From: Ferruginibacter sp.
GTDB lineage: Bacteria > Bacteroidota > Bacteroidia > Chitinophagales > Chitinophagaceae
Reading direction: 5' to 3'
DNA length: 64,000 bases
NCBI GenBank assembly: GCA_025963635.1
Contig: JAOQAK010000032.1
Location: 34,102-98,101, forward strand
Shown here: positions 53,160-61,762 of the stretch, piece by piece
How the letters are laid out: each line of letters opens with the position of its first letter
How positions within the stretch are numbered: position 1 is the first letter of the stretch
Program-made: the position numbers and the translations under genes
Notes under the pieces: generated by a model
What the model was told of the DNA's origin: nothing
Database searches by the model: none
The model's input: only the letters and a program-made list of their open reading frames with translations

Positions 53160-53507
53160 TCAAGTTTCTTTTCCAGCGCAACAGCAGTAAAAATGATTTC
53201 ACAAAAGACATTGTGCATATTGGCCGGTATACTTTTCACCTTCATCAACAGTTGCTGGTAAATGATGGAGAAGAAAGGAAACTGTCCTTTAAAGAAAGTG
53301 AATTGCTGAAAGTATTATACAGCAACCGCGATAAAATCATTGACCGCAGGGAAATTCTCAACCTGCTTTGGGGAAACGATAACTTCTTCAATTCCCGCAA
53401 CCTCGATGTATATACCACCAAATTGAGGAGCTATCTAAAAAAAAAGCGATCCGAAACTGGAGATACTCACCATTAAAGGAATTGGTTACCGGTTTATTAT
53501 TTCCTAA
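53160..53507 (+). pseudogene. Remnant of an OmpR-type response regulator (DNA-binding part)
   Basis: From about 53200 the frame encodes HIGRYTFHLHQQLLVNDGEE, then LSFKESELLKVLYSNRDKII and LLWGNDNFFNSRNLDVYTTK, the winged-helix domain of an OmpR-family regulator. A run of nine A at 53437-53445 then shifts the frame. With eight A the sequence continues SDPKLEILTIKGIGYRFIIS to a stop at 53505-53507, the normal end of such proteins. The receiver domain is missing; only a degraded helix (about 53160-53195) precedes the linker. No partner kinase is nearby. Confidence 0.78.
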
Positions 53508-53514
53508 GGGTATT

Positions 53515-53545
53515 GCCACGAATGCACGAATAAACACAAAAGCTT
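53515..53545. repeat. Dispersed GCCACGAAT element, copy D
   Basis: GCCACGAATGCACGAAT at 53515-53531 is the reverse complement of the right end of copy A, and GTCGCTCA follows in both. It begins seven bases after the response-regulator remnant ends. Confidence 0.7.
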
Positions 53546-53733
53546 TGTCGCTCACGCAAAGAAAAGGGACTAAAAAAACCTTAGTAGAAGTGATATAGAG
53601 TCAATGTAACCCTTATTCACTTGCAAATGTAAAAAAGCAGGGGCTTTTGGCACATTAATTAAAATCATCGTTATTACCGGCGAACTAAAACCAGCAAGTA
53701 CTGCGAAAGGTAACTACAGGCAGCATTTAAAAA

Positions 53734-53761
53734 CAGTAAACAGTAAACGGTAAACCAAAAA
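53734..53761. repeat. Heptamer array CAGTAAA, three to four units
   Basis: CAGTAAA, CAGTAAA and CGGTAAA are followed by the degenerate unit CCAAAAA. The array ends four bases before the stop codon of the antiporter gene. Confidence 0.7.
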
Positions 53762-53764
53762 CTA

Positions 53765-56038
53765 TTACGGCTTTAAAATCAAATTCGAAGGCGTATAATT
53801 TAACCACAAGCTTTGTGCCGCTACCAGTTTTTTCCACCCATCCACACTGGTAAGCATTATGTCGTATTGTTGAAGAAATTTTCTTTCGATCTTTACTTCA
53901 TGTAGCATGGAAATATGCCCCGGGTGAACAGCTTCTATTTTTTTGATGGCTTGATTCACAAGTGCATCACCCTTAATATTGCCCGACATATCCATCAGTG
54001 TCACCCTTGCGCCGGTATTGCTGACCAGCTTTTGAATGTGGGTAAATAGGAAGAAGTCTGTAGTATCGAACAGCGGAATAAAAACCCTTTTTATTACAGG
54101 AAGATTTTTATCAATCAATACGCCTACGGTCACTTCTGTTTTGGATAGGATTGATTGCGTCCGTTCATCGAAAGGCGTGTTTTCAAATAGTTTTTCTTTT
54201 CCCGTTACTTTATCGATGAACCGATTCGGATTAACAATCCGGGCTGCAAAGCCGAGCACCTTTCCCAACAGGCTTCCTTCAAATATTGATTGCTGAAATC
54301 CCACCAGCAGCAGGTCGTAATTACCTTTATTGGCAGCAGCAACGATGTCGGCGTCAATGTCGTTGGAAGCTTTAAAAAGCGTGGTAATCTTTTGATTCAG
54401 GTGCCTGGATTCTGCAATGATAGGTGCAAAACTTTCCTTTTCATATTCATCAATATTAAAAGCATGCAATTCATTACTCGGCGATAGATGCATCGCTGTA
54501 ATGGTTGCATTTTCTTTATTCTTTTTAATGAATCCATTGGCGAGTTTTAACAACGATTTTCCTGTTTCCGGGTTGCGAAAGGAAATCAATATTTTGAAAC
54601 TATCCAACGCATTCACGGATTGTTGTGTGACTTCTCCTGCTTTTTTCCGAAAAGCAAAATTGATTCCGTCAAGCGCCGGCCCGGTCATGAAAGTGGTTAC
54701 CAACGCCATGATCACCATCATCGCAAATATTTCGGGGGTTAGCACGCCGAGGTCGTACCCAATGTTTAATACCACTAATTCCATTAATCCCCTTGTATTC
54801 ATAAGCGCTCCGATGGTAAGACTGTCTTTCCAGTTTTGCCCTACAAACCTTGCTGCGAGTGCGCTTCCCAAAAATTTGCCGGCAACTGCAACTAATATAA
54901 TCAGTCCACACACTTTCCATAAATAGGCTTCGTTCAATAAGCCGATTTGGGTGCGTAACCCCGTGAAAACAAAAAACAGCGGCAATAGTAACACAAGGGC
55001 GACATCTTCTACTTTTTCTATAAAAATGGTTCTGAACTTCATATTTTCCGGCATAATCGCTCCAGCCATAAATGCACCGAACAAGGCGTGGATACCTATT
55101 ATTTCAGTGCAATAGGAAGATATCAGCAACACCAGGAAGAAGATCGCCACAACAGGCTTGCTTAAATTTTCAGGGGTGGTATGCAGGTCGCCCACCCGTT
55201 TTAAGAAAGGCTTTATCACTTTCAACATTATCAACATATAGCCTGCAGCCAGAAAAATAATGTAAAAGGCACTTACAAATGAACCGGCTTTTACAATAGC
55301 AATTACCGCGGCCAATATACACCAGGCTGTGATATCATCGGTTGCCGCACAGGTGATCACAACGGTTCCAAGGCGTGTTTTATTAATGCCCCGTTCCTGT
55401 ACAATTCTTGCCAGTACGGGGAAAGCCGTAATGCTCATGGCTATGCCGATAAATAAGCCAAAGGAAGTAAACTGCACTCCCTGCGGGGCAAAATTTTCGT
55501 AGATGAAATATGCAAGTCCCAGGCCTAAAGCGAAGGGGATGATAATGCTAGCATGACTGATAACTACTGCTTCTTTGGCCTGGTTCCGGAGCACTTTCAA
55601 ATCGAGCTCCATTCCTACTACAAACATAAAAAGGATGAGCCCGATCTGGCTAAGAAACTGCAGGTTACCTAACGATTGCGTAGGAAAAAGTGTTGCCGAA
55701 AAACCAGGGAAAAACATGCCGAGAAATGACGGGCCCAACAGGATGCCCGCGGCGATTTCCCCGATAACGGTGGGCTGACCAATCTTCTTACATACCCAGC
55801 CTAATAATCTCGCCGCGAGGATGATTGTAAGGATCTGGAATAACAATATGGCCAAAGGGTGGGTTAAGTTACTTAAAAGAGAGCTTTTAAATTCCATCCA
55901 CTGGCTGTTTTCCCGGGGTGGAATAACAATGTTCCTGCCGCCTTCGAGCCCCTTTCCCTTTTGCATGGTCCAATACATCAGCACGGAAAAAACGCCGACA
56001 ACGCCCACATAAAAAAAACTGTTCTTAAACTTTTTCAT
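53765..56038 (-). CDS. CPA2 cation:proton antiporter with C-terminal Usp-like region
   Basis: The 757-residue protein has an extra N-terminal membrane helix (about 8-24) and a Na+/H+ exchanger domain of 12-13 helices (about 60-440). Signatures include IGEIAAGILLGPSFLG, GLILFMFVVGMELDL, ITAFPVLARIVQERG and ACAATDDITAWCILA with the ion-binding Asp pair. The soluble C-terminal part (about 475-755) carries two universal-stress-protein-like halves. It exchanges Na+ or K+ for protons at the inner membrane. There is no partner gene. Its stop lies next to a heptamer array. Confidence 0.92.
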   Translation of the reverse strand: MKKFKNSFFYVGVVGVFSVLMYWTMQKGKGLEGGRNIVIPPRENSQWMEFKSSLLSNLTHPLAILLFQILTIILAARLLGWVCKKIGQPTVIGEIAAGILLGPSFLGMFFPGFSATLFPTQSLGNLQFLSQIGLILFMFVVGMELDLKVLRNQAKEAVVISHASIIIPFALGLGLAYFIYENFAPQGVQFTSFGLFIGIAMSITAFPVLARIVQERGINKTRLGTVVITCAATDDITAWCILAAVIAIVKAGSFVSAFYIIFLAAGYMLIMLKVIKPFLKRVGDLHTTPENLSKPVVAIFFLVLLISSYCTEIIGIHALFGAFMAGAIMPENMKFRTIFIEKVEDVALVLLLPLFFVFTGLRTQIGLLNEAYLWKVCGLIILVAVAGKFLGSALAARFVGQNWKDSLTIGALMNTRGLMELVVLNIGYDLGVLTPEIFAMMVIMALVTTFMTGPALDGINFAFRKKAGEVTQQSVNALDSFKILISFRNPETGKSLLKLANGFIKKNKENATITAMHLSPSNELHAFNIDEYEKESFAPIIAESRHLNQKITTLFKASNDIDADIVAAANKGNYDLLLVGFQQSIFEGSLLGKVLGFAARIVNPNRFIDKVTGKEKLFENTPFDERTQSILSKTEVTVGVLIDKNLPVIKRVFIPLFDTTDFFLFTHIQKLVSNTGARVTLMDMSGNIKGDALVNQAIKKIEAVHPGHISMLHEVKIERKFLQQYDIMLTSVDGWKKLVAAQSLWLNYTPSNLILKP

Positions 56039-56482
56039 TCTTTGACTTTAGAAATACGGCTGTGCAAATATGAGATTATTATGCATACAAATTTTCACAC
56101 GATAGGAAAGATGAGCTTACCCGGGGAATAAAAAAACGAGGCTTGATGTGGAGAACTGCTTACTGGCCGAATGAGCGGAGCTGTTTATCAGTGCTGGAAT
56201 TGGGCGTAGATTTTTACCCTTCAAAAAATTAATCATTAATTAATGTGCATTCTTTACTTCCGCCAGGATGCTCCAGGCTTAAACAAGAGATTGAAGCTGG
56301 CCTCCGGATAAAAGAAAAACCCCTTTGATATTGTTGTCAAAGGGCCATCAACTGACGATTTCAAAGTTTCTTGTAAATCCCGAAAGCGGGGATATTGAGT
56401 CGAACCTATATGAAAAGGTTATCAGGCAAACGACTTTGTTCGGCCATTGACTATTGCCCTTTTTTGATTATTGATTATTGCC
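56039..56482. other. 444-base gap with terminator and repeat but no clear gene
   Basis: A plus-strand frame at about 56295-56450 ends EKVIRQTTLFGH before a stop at 56448 and could be the tail of a lost gene, but it has no start and overlaps a minus-strand terminator. Nothing else is recognised. Confidence 0.45.
56311..56344 (-). terminator. Intrinsic terminator downstream of mqnC
   Basis: On the minus strand CCCTTTGA (56344-56337) pairs with TCAAAGGG (56328-56321) and is followed by a T-rich run to 56311. It lies about 140 bases after the mqnC stop. Confidence 0.75.
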
Positions 56483-56484
56483 TT
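56444..56484. repeat. Heptamer repeats TTGATTA and CCATTGA at the end of mqnC
   Basis: CCATTGA CTATTGC occurs at 56444-56457, then TTGATTA TTGATTA TTGCCTT at 56464-56484. Seven-base periodicity again marks a gene end. Confidence 0.6.
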
Positions 56485-57610
56485 AGTACGTTATCTCCTG
56501 TTCCTCCATCATCGTAGGCATTGTTCTGAACTCGTATTGCTGGTTACGCAACTGTGGCTCAAAACCCGCTTCACGGATCGCTTCCTGTATCCCCTTGCTG
56601 GTAAACCTGTGCGGTGCTCCGGCGGCGCTTACTACATTCTCTTCGATCATAATGCTGCCAAAATCATTCGCTCCCGCATTGAGACATATCTGTGCCGTTT
56701 TTTTTCCAACGGTTAACCAACTGGCCTGTATGTTTTTAACGTTGGGCAGCATGATCCGGCTCATGGCAATCATGCGGATATATTCTTCCGGTGTGGTAAG
56801 GTTATGCACTCCCCTGATCTTTGCCAGCAGGGTATCCACATCCTGGAAGGTCCATGGAATAAATGCTAAGAAACCTTTTGCAGTTTCGGGCTTACGGCTT
56901 TGCACTTCCCTCAGTTTTACAAGATGTTCAAAGCGTTCGCGGATGGTTTCCACATGGCCAAACATCATCGTTGCGCTGGTGGTGATGTGCAGTTTATGTG
57001 CTTCCGTCATCACATCCAGCCATTCCTGGCTGCCACATTTTCCTTTGCTGATCAACCTGCGCACCCTGTCTGTTAAAATTTCCGCACCTGGGCCGGGTAA
57101 GCTGTCCAGCCCCGCTTCTTTTAAGGCAATCAATACTTCGCGATGAGTACTCTTTTCTAATTTGGTGATATGGGCTACTTCAGGTGGCCCAAGCGTATGT
57201 AATTTTAAGTTGGGATACAGTCTTTTTAATTCTTTAAACAACTCCACATAATAGCTTAATCCAAGATCGGGGTGATGGCCGCCCTGTAATAATAACTGCT
57301 CGCCTCCGTAGCGAAAAGTTTCATCGATCTTCTTCTTGTAGGTTTCAATATCGGTAATATAAGCTTCTGCATGACCCGGAATGCGGTAAAAATTACAAAA
57401 CTTACAATTAGCGATACATACATTGGTAGTGTTTACATTTCTATCGATGATCCAGGTTACTTTGCCGTGTGGAACCTGTTTTTTTCTTAATTCATCGCCC
57501 ACATACATCAACTCCGCAAGAGGTGCATTTTCGAAAAGAAAAACACCCTCTTCCACGGAAAGGAATTCAAAGTCCAGCGCTTTTTTAAATAACTCGTTTA
57601 TTTCCATCAT
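56483..57610 (-). CDS. mqnC: Cyclic dehypoxanthinyl futalosine synthase MqnC
   Basis: MqnC is a radical-SAM enzyme of the futalosine route to menaquinone that cyclises dehypoxanthine futalosine. The 375-residue protein has the cluster motif CIANCKFCNFYR at about 65-76, GGEQLLLQGGHHPDLGLSYYV, PGPGAEIL near 173 and GANDFGSIMIEENVVSAAG near 313, which distinguishes MqnC from the related MqnE. Length is normal. The other mqn genes are not in the window. A promoter box lies 20 bases upstream. ATG 57610 or 57607 can be the start. Confidence 0.95.
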   Translation of the reverse strand: MMEINELFKKALDFEFLSVEEGVFLFENAPLAELMYVGDELRKKQVPHGKVTWIIDRNVNTTNVCIANCKFCNFYRIPGHAEAYITDIETYKKKIDETFRYGGEQLLLQGGHHPDLGLSYYVELFKELKRLYPNLKLHTLGPPEVAHITKLEKSTHREVLIALKEAGLDSLPGPGAEILTDRVRRLISKGKCGSQEWLDVMTEAHKLHITTSATMMFGHVETIRERFEHLVKLREVQSRKPETAKGFLAFIPWTFQDVDTLLAKIRGVHNLTTPEEYIRMIAMSRIMLPNVKNIQASWLTVGKKTAQICLNAGANDFGSIMIEENVVSAAGAPHRFTSKGIQEAIREAGFEPQLRNQQYEFRTMPTMMEEQEITY

Positions 57611-57629
57611 ACCATTTGTAAATTATTAG

Positions 57630-57637
57630 CAAAAGTA
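57630..57637 (-). promoter_or_regulatory. Predicted -7 box for mqnC
   Basis: On the minus strand this reads TACTTTTG, an exact TAnnTTTG match, 19 bases before the first ATG. Confidence 0.55.
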
Positions 57638-57684
57638 CATTCATTAGGTTGTATATTTAATTTCTGCTTTACGATTTCTACTTT

Positions 57685-58875
57685 ATGAAGGACTTATTAG
57701 GTATACTGGTCTTTATTTTTTTGCTGTTTACCGGTCGTGCTCAGGAAATATTAAGACCGCTTCCACAGGCCAGGTTTATTACGAAATTTCCCTTTAAACA
57801 ATACAGCGGGGGTGTAATGGTGATACGGGCAACGCTGGGCAATATCCCCGATTCAATGAATTTTATTTTGGATACCGGCAGCGGTGGAATATCGCTTGAC
57901 TCCTCCACCTGCGCCTATTTTAACCTAAAACCGGTTCCTTCCGATACAACCATCCGCGGAATGGGGGGAGAGCATAAAGTAGGTTTTATTTTTAACCAGC
58001 AACTCCATTTCCCCGGCCTCACCGTTGAGCGGTTAAATTTTCATGTAAACGATTATGATATCCTGAGCAGCGTTTATGGCGAAAAAATCGATGGCATCAT
58101 CGGGTACAGTTTTTTTAGCAGGTACATTGTAAAACTGGATTTTGATAGTTCGTTGCTGTCGGTTTACCGTCCCGGAGAAATGGACTATCCCAGGGGAGGC
58201 ACGGTAATACGGCCAGCATTTACCACCTTGCCCATACTCAATCTCACCTTTAAGGATAATAAGAAGCAAAATTTTAATTTCTATTTTGACACCGGGGCAG
58301 GACTATGTTTTTTACTAAGTGAAGAGTATGCAAAAGACAGCAGTATCATACAACCGAGGCGCAAGCCGTATAATACACAGGCAGAAGGGATGGGTGGAAG
58401 ACTGCAGATGCGCTTAACCATTGTAAAAATGGTGCAGGTGGGTAACTATAAGTTCAGGAATGTACCCACCTATCTATTTGACGATGAATTTAAAGTAACC
58501 TCCTATCCCTTTGTGGGTGGATTGCTGGGCAATGATCTGCTTCGTCGTTTTAACCTTACGATCAACTATCCTAAAAGAGAGATCCATTTATTGCCCAACA
58601 CCCATTTTAAAGAACCTTTTGATTATGCATATACAGGTGTGGCAATCTACTATATTGATGGCTTAATTGTGGTAGAAGATGTGATCCCCGGCTCCCCGGC
58701 GGCAAAAGCAGGACTTCAAAAAGATGACCTGATTGTGGGCGTTGGTAAAAATTTCACCAACAATATCATGGCATATAAAACCATTTTGCAGTCAGCAGGC
58801 GAAAACATAAAAATCACCATCCGGCGCGGAGATAAGCTGATGCAGGTAACATTGCGCCCGTTGAGTATACTTTAG
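57685..58875 (+). CDS. Exported retropepsin-like aspartyl protease with PDZ domain
   Basis: The 396-residue protein has a signal peptide (MKDLLGILVFIFLLFTGRAQ) and two retropepsin-like halves, each with an aspartyl active-site motif: FILDTGSGGISLD near residue 61 and FYFDTGAGLCFLL near 200. A PDZ domain follows at about 300-390, with IPGSPAAKAGLQKDDLIVGVG. Having both Asp-Thr-Gly motifs in one chain suggests a self-contained, pepsin-like active site. It is likely periplasmic or on the cell surface. Two heptamer arrays follow its stop. Confidence 0.9.
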   Translation: MKDLLGILVFIFLLFTGRAQEILRPLPQARFITKFPFKQYSGGVMVIRATLGNIPDSMNFILDTGSGGISLDSSTCAYFNLKPVPSDTTIRGMGGEHKVGFIFNQQLHFPGLTVERLNFHVNDYDILSSVYGEKIDGIIGYSFFSRYIVKLDFDSSLLSVYRPGEMDYPRGGTVIRPAFTTLPILNLTFKDNKKQNFNFYFDTGAGLCFLLSEEYAKDSSIIQPRRKPYNTQAEGMGGRLQMRLTIVKMVQVGNYKFRNVPTYLFDDEFKVTSYPFVGGLLGNDLLRRFNLTINYPKREIHLLPNTHFKEPFDYAYTGVAIYYIDGLIVVEDVIPGSPAAKAGLQKDDLIVGVGKNFTNNIMAYKTILQSAGENIKITIRRGDKLMQVTLRPLSIL

Positions 58876-58880
58876 GGGAT

Positions 58881-58929
58881 GGTTGAAGGTTGAAGGTTAA
58901 AGGTTGAAGGTTGATAGTTGAAGGTTGAT
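58881..58929. repeat. Heptamer array GGTTGAA, seven units
   Basis: Seven contiguous 7-base units (GGTTGAA, GGTTGAA, GGTTAAA, GGTTGAA, GGTTGAT, AGTTGAA, GGTTGAT) begin five bases after the aspartyl protease stop. TTCAACCTT at 58942-58950 is the complement and could fold back on the array. Confidence 0.88.
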
Positions 58930-58962
58930 GGTCTTTATACTTTCAACCTTATTCCCAATTAA

Positions 58963-59011
58963 TACTCAGTTTTTAATACTCGATACTCAGTACTCAGTAC
59001 TGAATACTCAA
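58963..59011. repeat. Heptamer array TACTCAG, seven registers
   Basis: TACTCAG, TTTTTAA, TACTCGA, TACTCAG, TACTCAG, TACTGAA and TACTCAA keep a strict 7-base register for 49 bases, exactly as long as the preceding array but with an unrelated unit. Confidence 0.82.
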
Positions 59012-59058
59012 AACTTCACGCTCCTAATCCCGCCCGTCCATTTTACTCTAACACTCCT

Positions 59059-59066
59059 TAACTTTG
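59059..59066 (+). promoter_or_regulatory. Predicted -7 box immediately before the first M16 gene
   Basis: TAACTTTG matches TAnnTTTG exactly and is four bases from the ATG at 59071, predicting a leaderless or nearly leaderless message. Confidence 0.6.
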
Positions 59067-59070
59067 CGGC

Positions 59071-60309
59071 ATGATTCAATATGAGAAGTTTACCCTTGAA
59101 AACGGATTGAGGGTATTGGTACATACAGACGAGAGCACCCCGATGGCAGTGGTAAATGTTATTTATGATGTAGGTGCAAGGGATGAAAACCCCGAAAAAA
59201 CAGGTTTTGCCCATTTATTCGAGCACCTGATGTTTGGCGGCAGCATTAACATACCGGAATACGATGAGCCCCTGCAAATGGCAGGTGGCGAAAACAATGC
59301 TTTTACAACCAATGATCTCACCAACTATTACTGCCAGTTACCAGCGGAAAATATAGAAACCGCATTTTGGCTGGAAAGCGACCGGATGCTAAGCCTCGCT
59401 TTTGACAGTAAAAGTCTTGATGTGCAGCGTAAAGTGGTCTGTGAAGAATTCAAGGAGCATTATATAAATAAGCCCTATGGGGATGCGTGGCATAAAATGC
59501 GGGAACTGGCCTATACGGTTCATCCTTACAGGTGGATGACCATCGGCAAAGAACTCAGGCATGTGGAAGAAGCTACTTTACAGGACGTTAAAGATTTCTT
59601 CTATAAACACTATACGCCCATTAACGCTATCCTGGTGGTGGCAGGAAATATCACCGTAGAACAGGTGAAAGAATTATCGCAAAAATGGTTTGGACCCATT
59701 CCATCCGGCACAAAATACAACCGGCAACTGCCTGTTGAGCCAAGGCAAACTGCTCCCAAAATGATGGAGGTGAAAGCCAGTGTACCGCTGGATGCCCTAT
59801 ACAAATGCTGGCATATTTATCCACGGCTCGATAAGCGGTATTATGTTACTGACCTGATCACAGAAATTTTAAGCGGCGGAGGCTCTTCCCGTTTGTTCCA
59901 GGCGTTGGTAAAGGAAAAGCAATTGTTTAGCAATATCGACTGTTCGCATTACGGAAGTACCGATGCAGGACTTTTATCCATCACGGGCAAACTCGTAAAA
60001 GGAGTAAAAATGAAAGATGCCGAAGCGGCCGTGATGGAAGAGATTGTCAGGCTGCAGCAGGAAGGAATCAGTGAACAGGAATTGCAAAAAGTGAAAAACA
60101 AAACAGAAAGCATGATGGCTTTTGAAGATATGAGTGTGATGAACCGGGCCACCAATCTTGCCATGTACGAGTTGCTGGGAGATGCCGATCTTATTAATAA
60201 GGAGCTGGAAATGTACCAGGCCGTAACCCGTGAAGAATTACTAAATGAGAGCAGGGCGATATTCGACGAAAGCAATTGTAATACGCTTTATTACTATTCG
60301 GATAATTAG
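59071..60309 (+). CDS. M16 zinc peptidase, active subunit
   Basis: The 412-residue protein has the inverted zinc motif HLFEHLMFGG near residue 48 (HxxEH) with the downstream Glu in the VVCEEFKEHYINKPYGD region. The family repeat continues with FFYKHYTPINAILVVAGNI and ILSGGGSSRLFQALVKEKQLF. M16 peptidases work as paired halves that enclose the substrate. No signal peptide is visible, so it is cytosolic or exported by another route. The second half is encoded next, 172 bases on. Confidence 0.94.
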   Translation: MIQYEKFTLENGLRVLVHTDESTPMAVVNVIYDVGARDENPEKTGFAHLFEHLMFGGSINIPEYDEPLQMAGGENNAFTTNDLTNYYCQLPAENIETAFWLESDRMLSLAFDSKSLDVQRKVVCEEFKEHYINKPYGDAWHKMRELAYTVHPYRWMTIGKELRHVEEATLQDVKDFFYKHYTPINAILVVAGNITVEQVKELSQKWFGPIPSGTKYNRQLPVEPRQTAPKMMEVKASVPLDALYKCWHIYPRLDKRYYVTDLITEILSGGGSSRLFQALVKEKQLFSNIDCSHYGSTDAGLLSITGKLVKGVKMKDAEAAVMEEIVRLQQEGISEQELQKVKNKTESMMAFEDMSVMNRATNLAMYELLGDADLINKELEMYQAVTREELLNESRAIFDESNCNTLYYYSDN

Positions 60310-60337
60310 CCCCCCTGTCCCGCTGGCTGGCGGGGGG
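60310..60337. other. G/C-rich hairpin between the two M16 genes
   Basis: CCCCCC (60310-60315) and GGGGGG (60332-60337) enclose a GC-rich loop with a further short stem (CCCGC / GCGGG). It directly follows the first M16 stop and has no T run, so it may trim or stabilise the message rather than end it. Confidence 0.45.
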
Positions 60338-60481
60338 TCTTGAACCCTTGTATGGGAATAGTCCTCTTTTCATTGGAAGCCGCTTTACCAGCTGTATTAA
60401 CAACAGAAAGTAGCAATGCTTCCGTTGATATTGTACCAAAATACTTTAAAATCATTGGAGCAATCCAGCAATAAAAATATA

Positions 60482-61762
60482 ATGATCGACAGAGCAAAAT
60501 CTCCCCTGATAAAAGATGCCATTGAATTTAACCTGCATTTGAAACCCTACGAAAAATTTGTGCTCGATAATGGTGTGGAAGTATATTCCATTCATGCAGG
60601 CGCACAGGAAGTATTACAGCTGGAATTGGTGTTTTTTGCAGGTAATACCTACGAAAAGCAAAACGGCCTGGCCGCTGCCACCAATTATATGTTGCGAAAT
60701 GGCACTTCCACCAAAACTGCTTTCCAGATCAATGAGCATTTTGAATATTACGGCGCTTACTGCAACCGCACCAGCAATAACGAAACAGCTTCGGTGTCGT
60801 TACATACTTTAAGCAAACATGTAAATGAACTTTTGCCCCTGATGCGGGAGATGATCACAGATTCCGTTTTCCCGGAGGAAGAGTTGGAAATTTATAAGCA
60901 AAACAGTAAGCAGAAACTATCGGTGAATTTGCAGAAATGTGATTTTGTAGCCAACCGCCTTATCGATGCCTATTTATTCGGCGAACAGCATCCTTACGGT
61001 AAATACCTCGTGGCTGCAGATTACGATGCGCTCACCACCGATATGATGAAGGCTCATTTTCAGCAGTACTATAAAAACGGGAACATTGTTATTTTTGTTG
61101 CAGGTAATTTGCCCTTAGACCTCTTTGCGCAGCTAAACAGCCAATTCGGCGATTTACCAATCACCACCAGCCACCAGCTGCCTAAAAAAGACATTATTAT
61201 ACCAGCTTCGCAAAAAAAATACCGTGTTATCAACGATCCCAACGGAGTGCAGGGCGCTATCCGTATTGCACGGCCCTTTCCGGGAAGGCATCATCCTGAT
61301 TTCATGAATATAATGGTGCTGAATGCAGTGTTAGGGGGTTTTTTTGGTTCCCGGCTGATGAGCAATATCCGGGAAGATAAAGGATACACTTACGGTATAC
61401 ACAGTTATGTTCAAAATCATTTCCAGGACAGTGCCTGGATGATCAGTACAGAAGCAGGCAAGGATGTAAGCGAGGCCACCATGGAAGAGATTTATAAAGA
61501 GATGAAACTGCTAACGGAAGAACCAATAGACGAGGAAGAATTGTTGTTGGTTAGGAACTACCTCATTGGCTCTATCCTGGGCGACCTGGATGGCCCTTTC
61601 CAGATTATTGGCAGATGGAAAAATATTATCCTGAACAACCTGGATCATCAATATTTTTATGATTCTATTACCACCATCAAAACCATCCCTGCAGAAGAAT
61701 TAATGGGGTTATCCAAAAAATATTTGCAACCATCAGATTGGTATGAATTATTAGTGATTTAA
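60482..61762 (+). CDS. M16 peptidase-like protein, inactive partner
   Basis: From the ATG at 60482 the product is 426 residues with the M16 fold: YEKFVLDNGVEVYSIHAGAQ, AATNYMLRNGTSTKTAFQIN at the place of the zinc motif, HFQQYYKNGNIVIFVAGNLP, and VLGGFFGSRLMSNIREDKGYTYG, the C-terminal substrate-holding RxxxxY region. The HxxEH motif is absent, so it cannot bind zinc and should pair with the active subunit encoded upstream. An upstream in-frame start at 60416 adds residues without similarity. Confidence 0.92.
   Translation: MIDRAKSPLIKDAIEFNLHLKPYEKFVLDNGVEVYSIHAGAQEVLQLELVFFAGNTYEKQNGLAAATNYMLRNGTSTKTAFQINEHFEYYGAYCNRTSNNETASVSLHTLSKHVNELLPLMREMITDSVFPEEELEIYKQNSKQKLSVNLQKCDFVANRLIDAYLFGEQHPYGKYLVAADYDALTTDMMKAHFQQYYKNGNIVIFVAGNLPLDLFAQLNSQFGDLPITTSHQLPKKDIIIPASQKKYRVINDPNGVQGAIRIARPFPGRHHPDFMNIMVLNAVLGGFFGSRLMSNIREDKGYTYGIHSYVQNHFQDSAWMISTEAGKDVSEATMEEIYKEMKLLTEEPIDEEELLLVRNYLIGSILGDLDGPFQIIGRWKNIILNNLDHQYFYDSITTIKTIPAEELMGLSKKYLQPSDWYELLVI

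Noticed and set aside
54417..54926. 169-codon antisense open frame inside the antiporter gene
   Set aside because: It is antisense to conserved membrane helices and has no independent support.
56345..56450. Structured-looking stretch (CCCG-AAAG-CGGG) considered as a tRNA or small RNA
   Set aside because: No cloverleaf, no T-loop motif and no promoter; only the adjacent minus-strand terminator is convincing.
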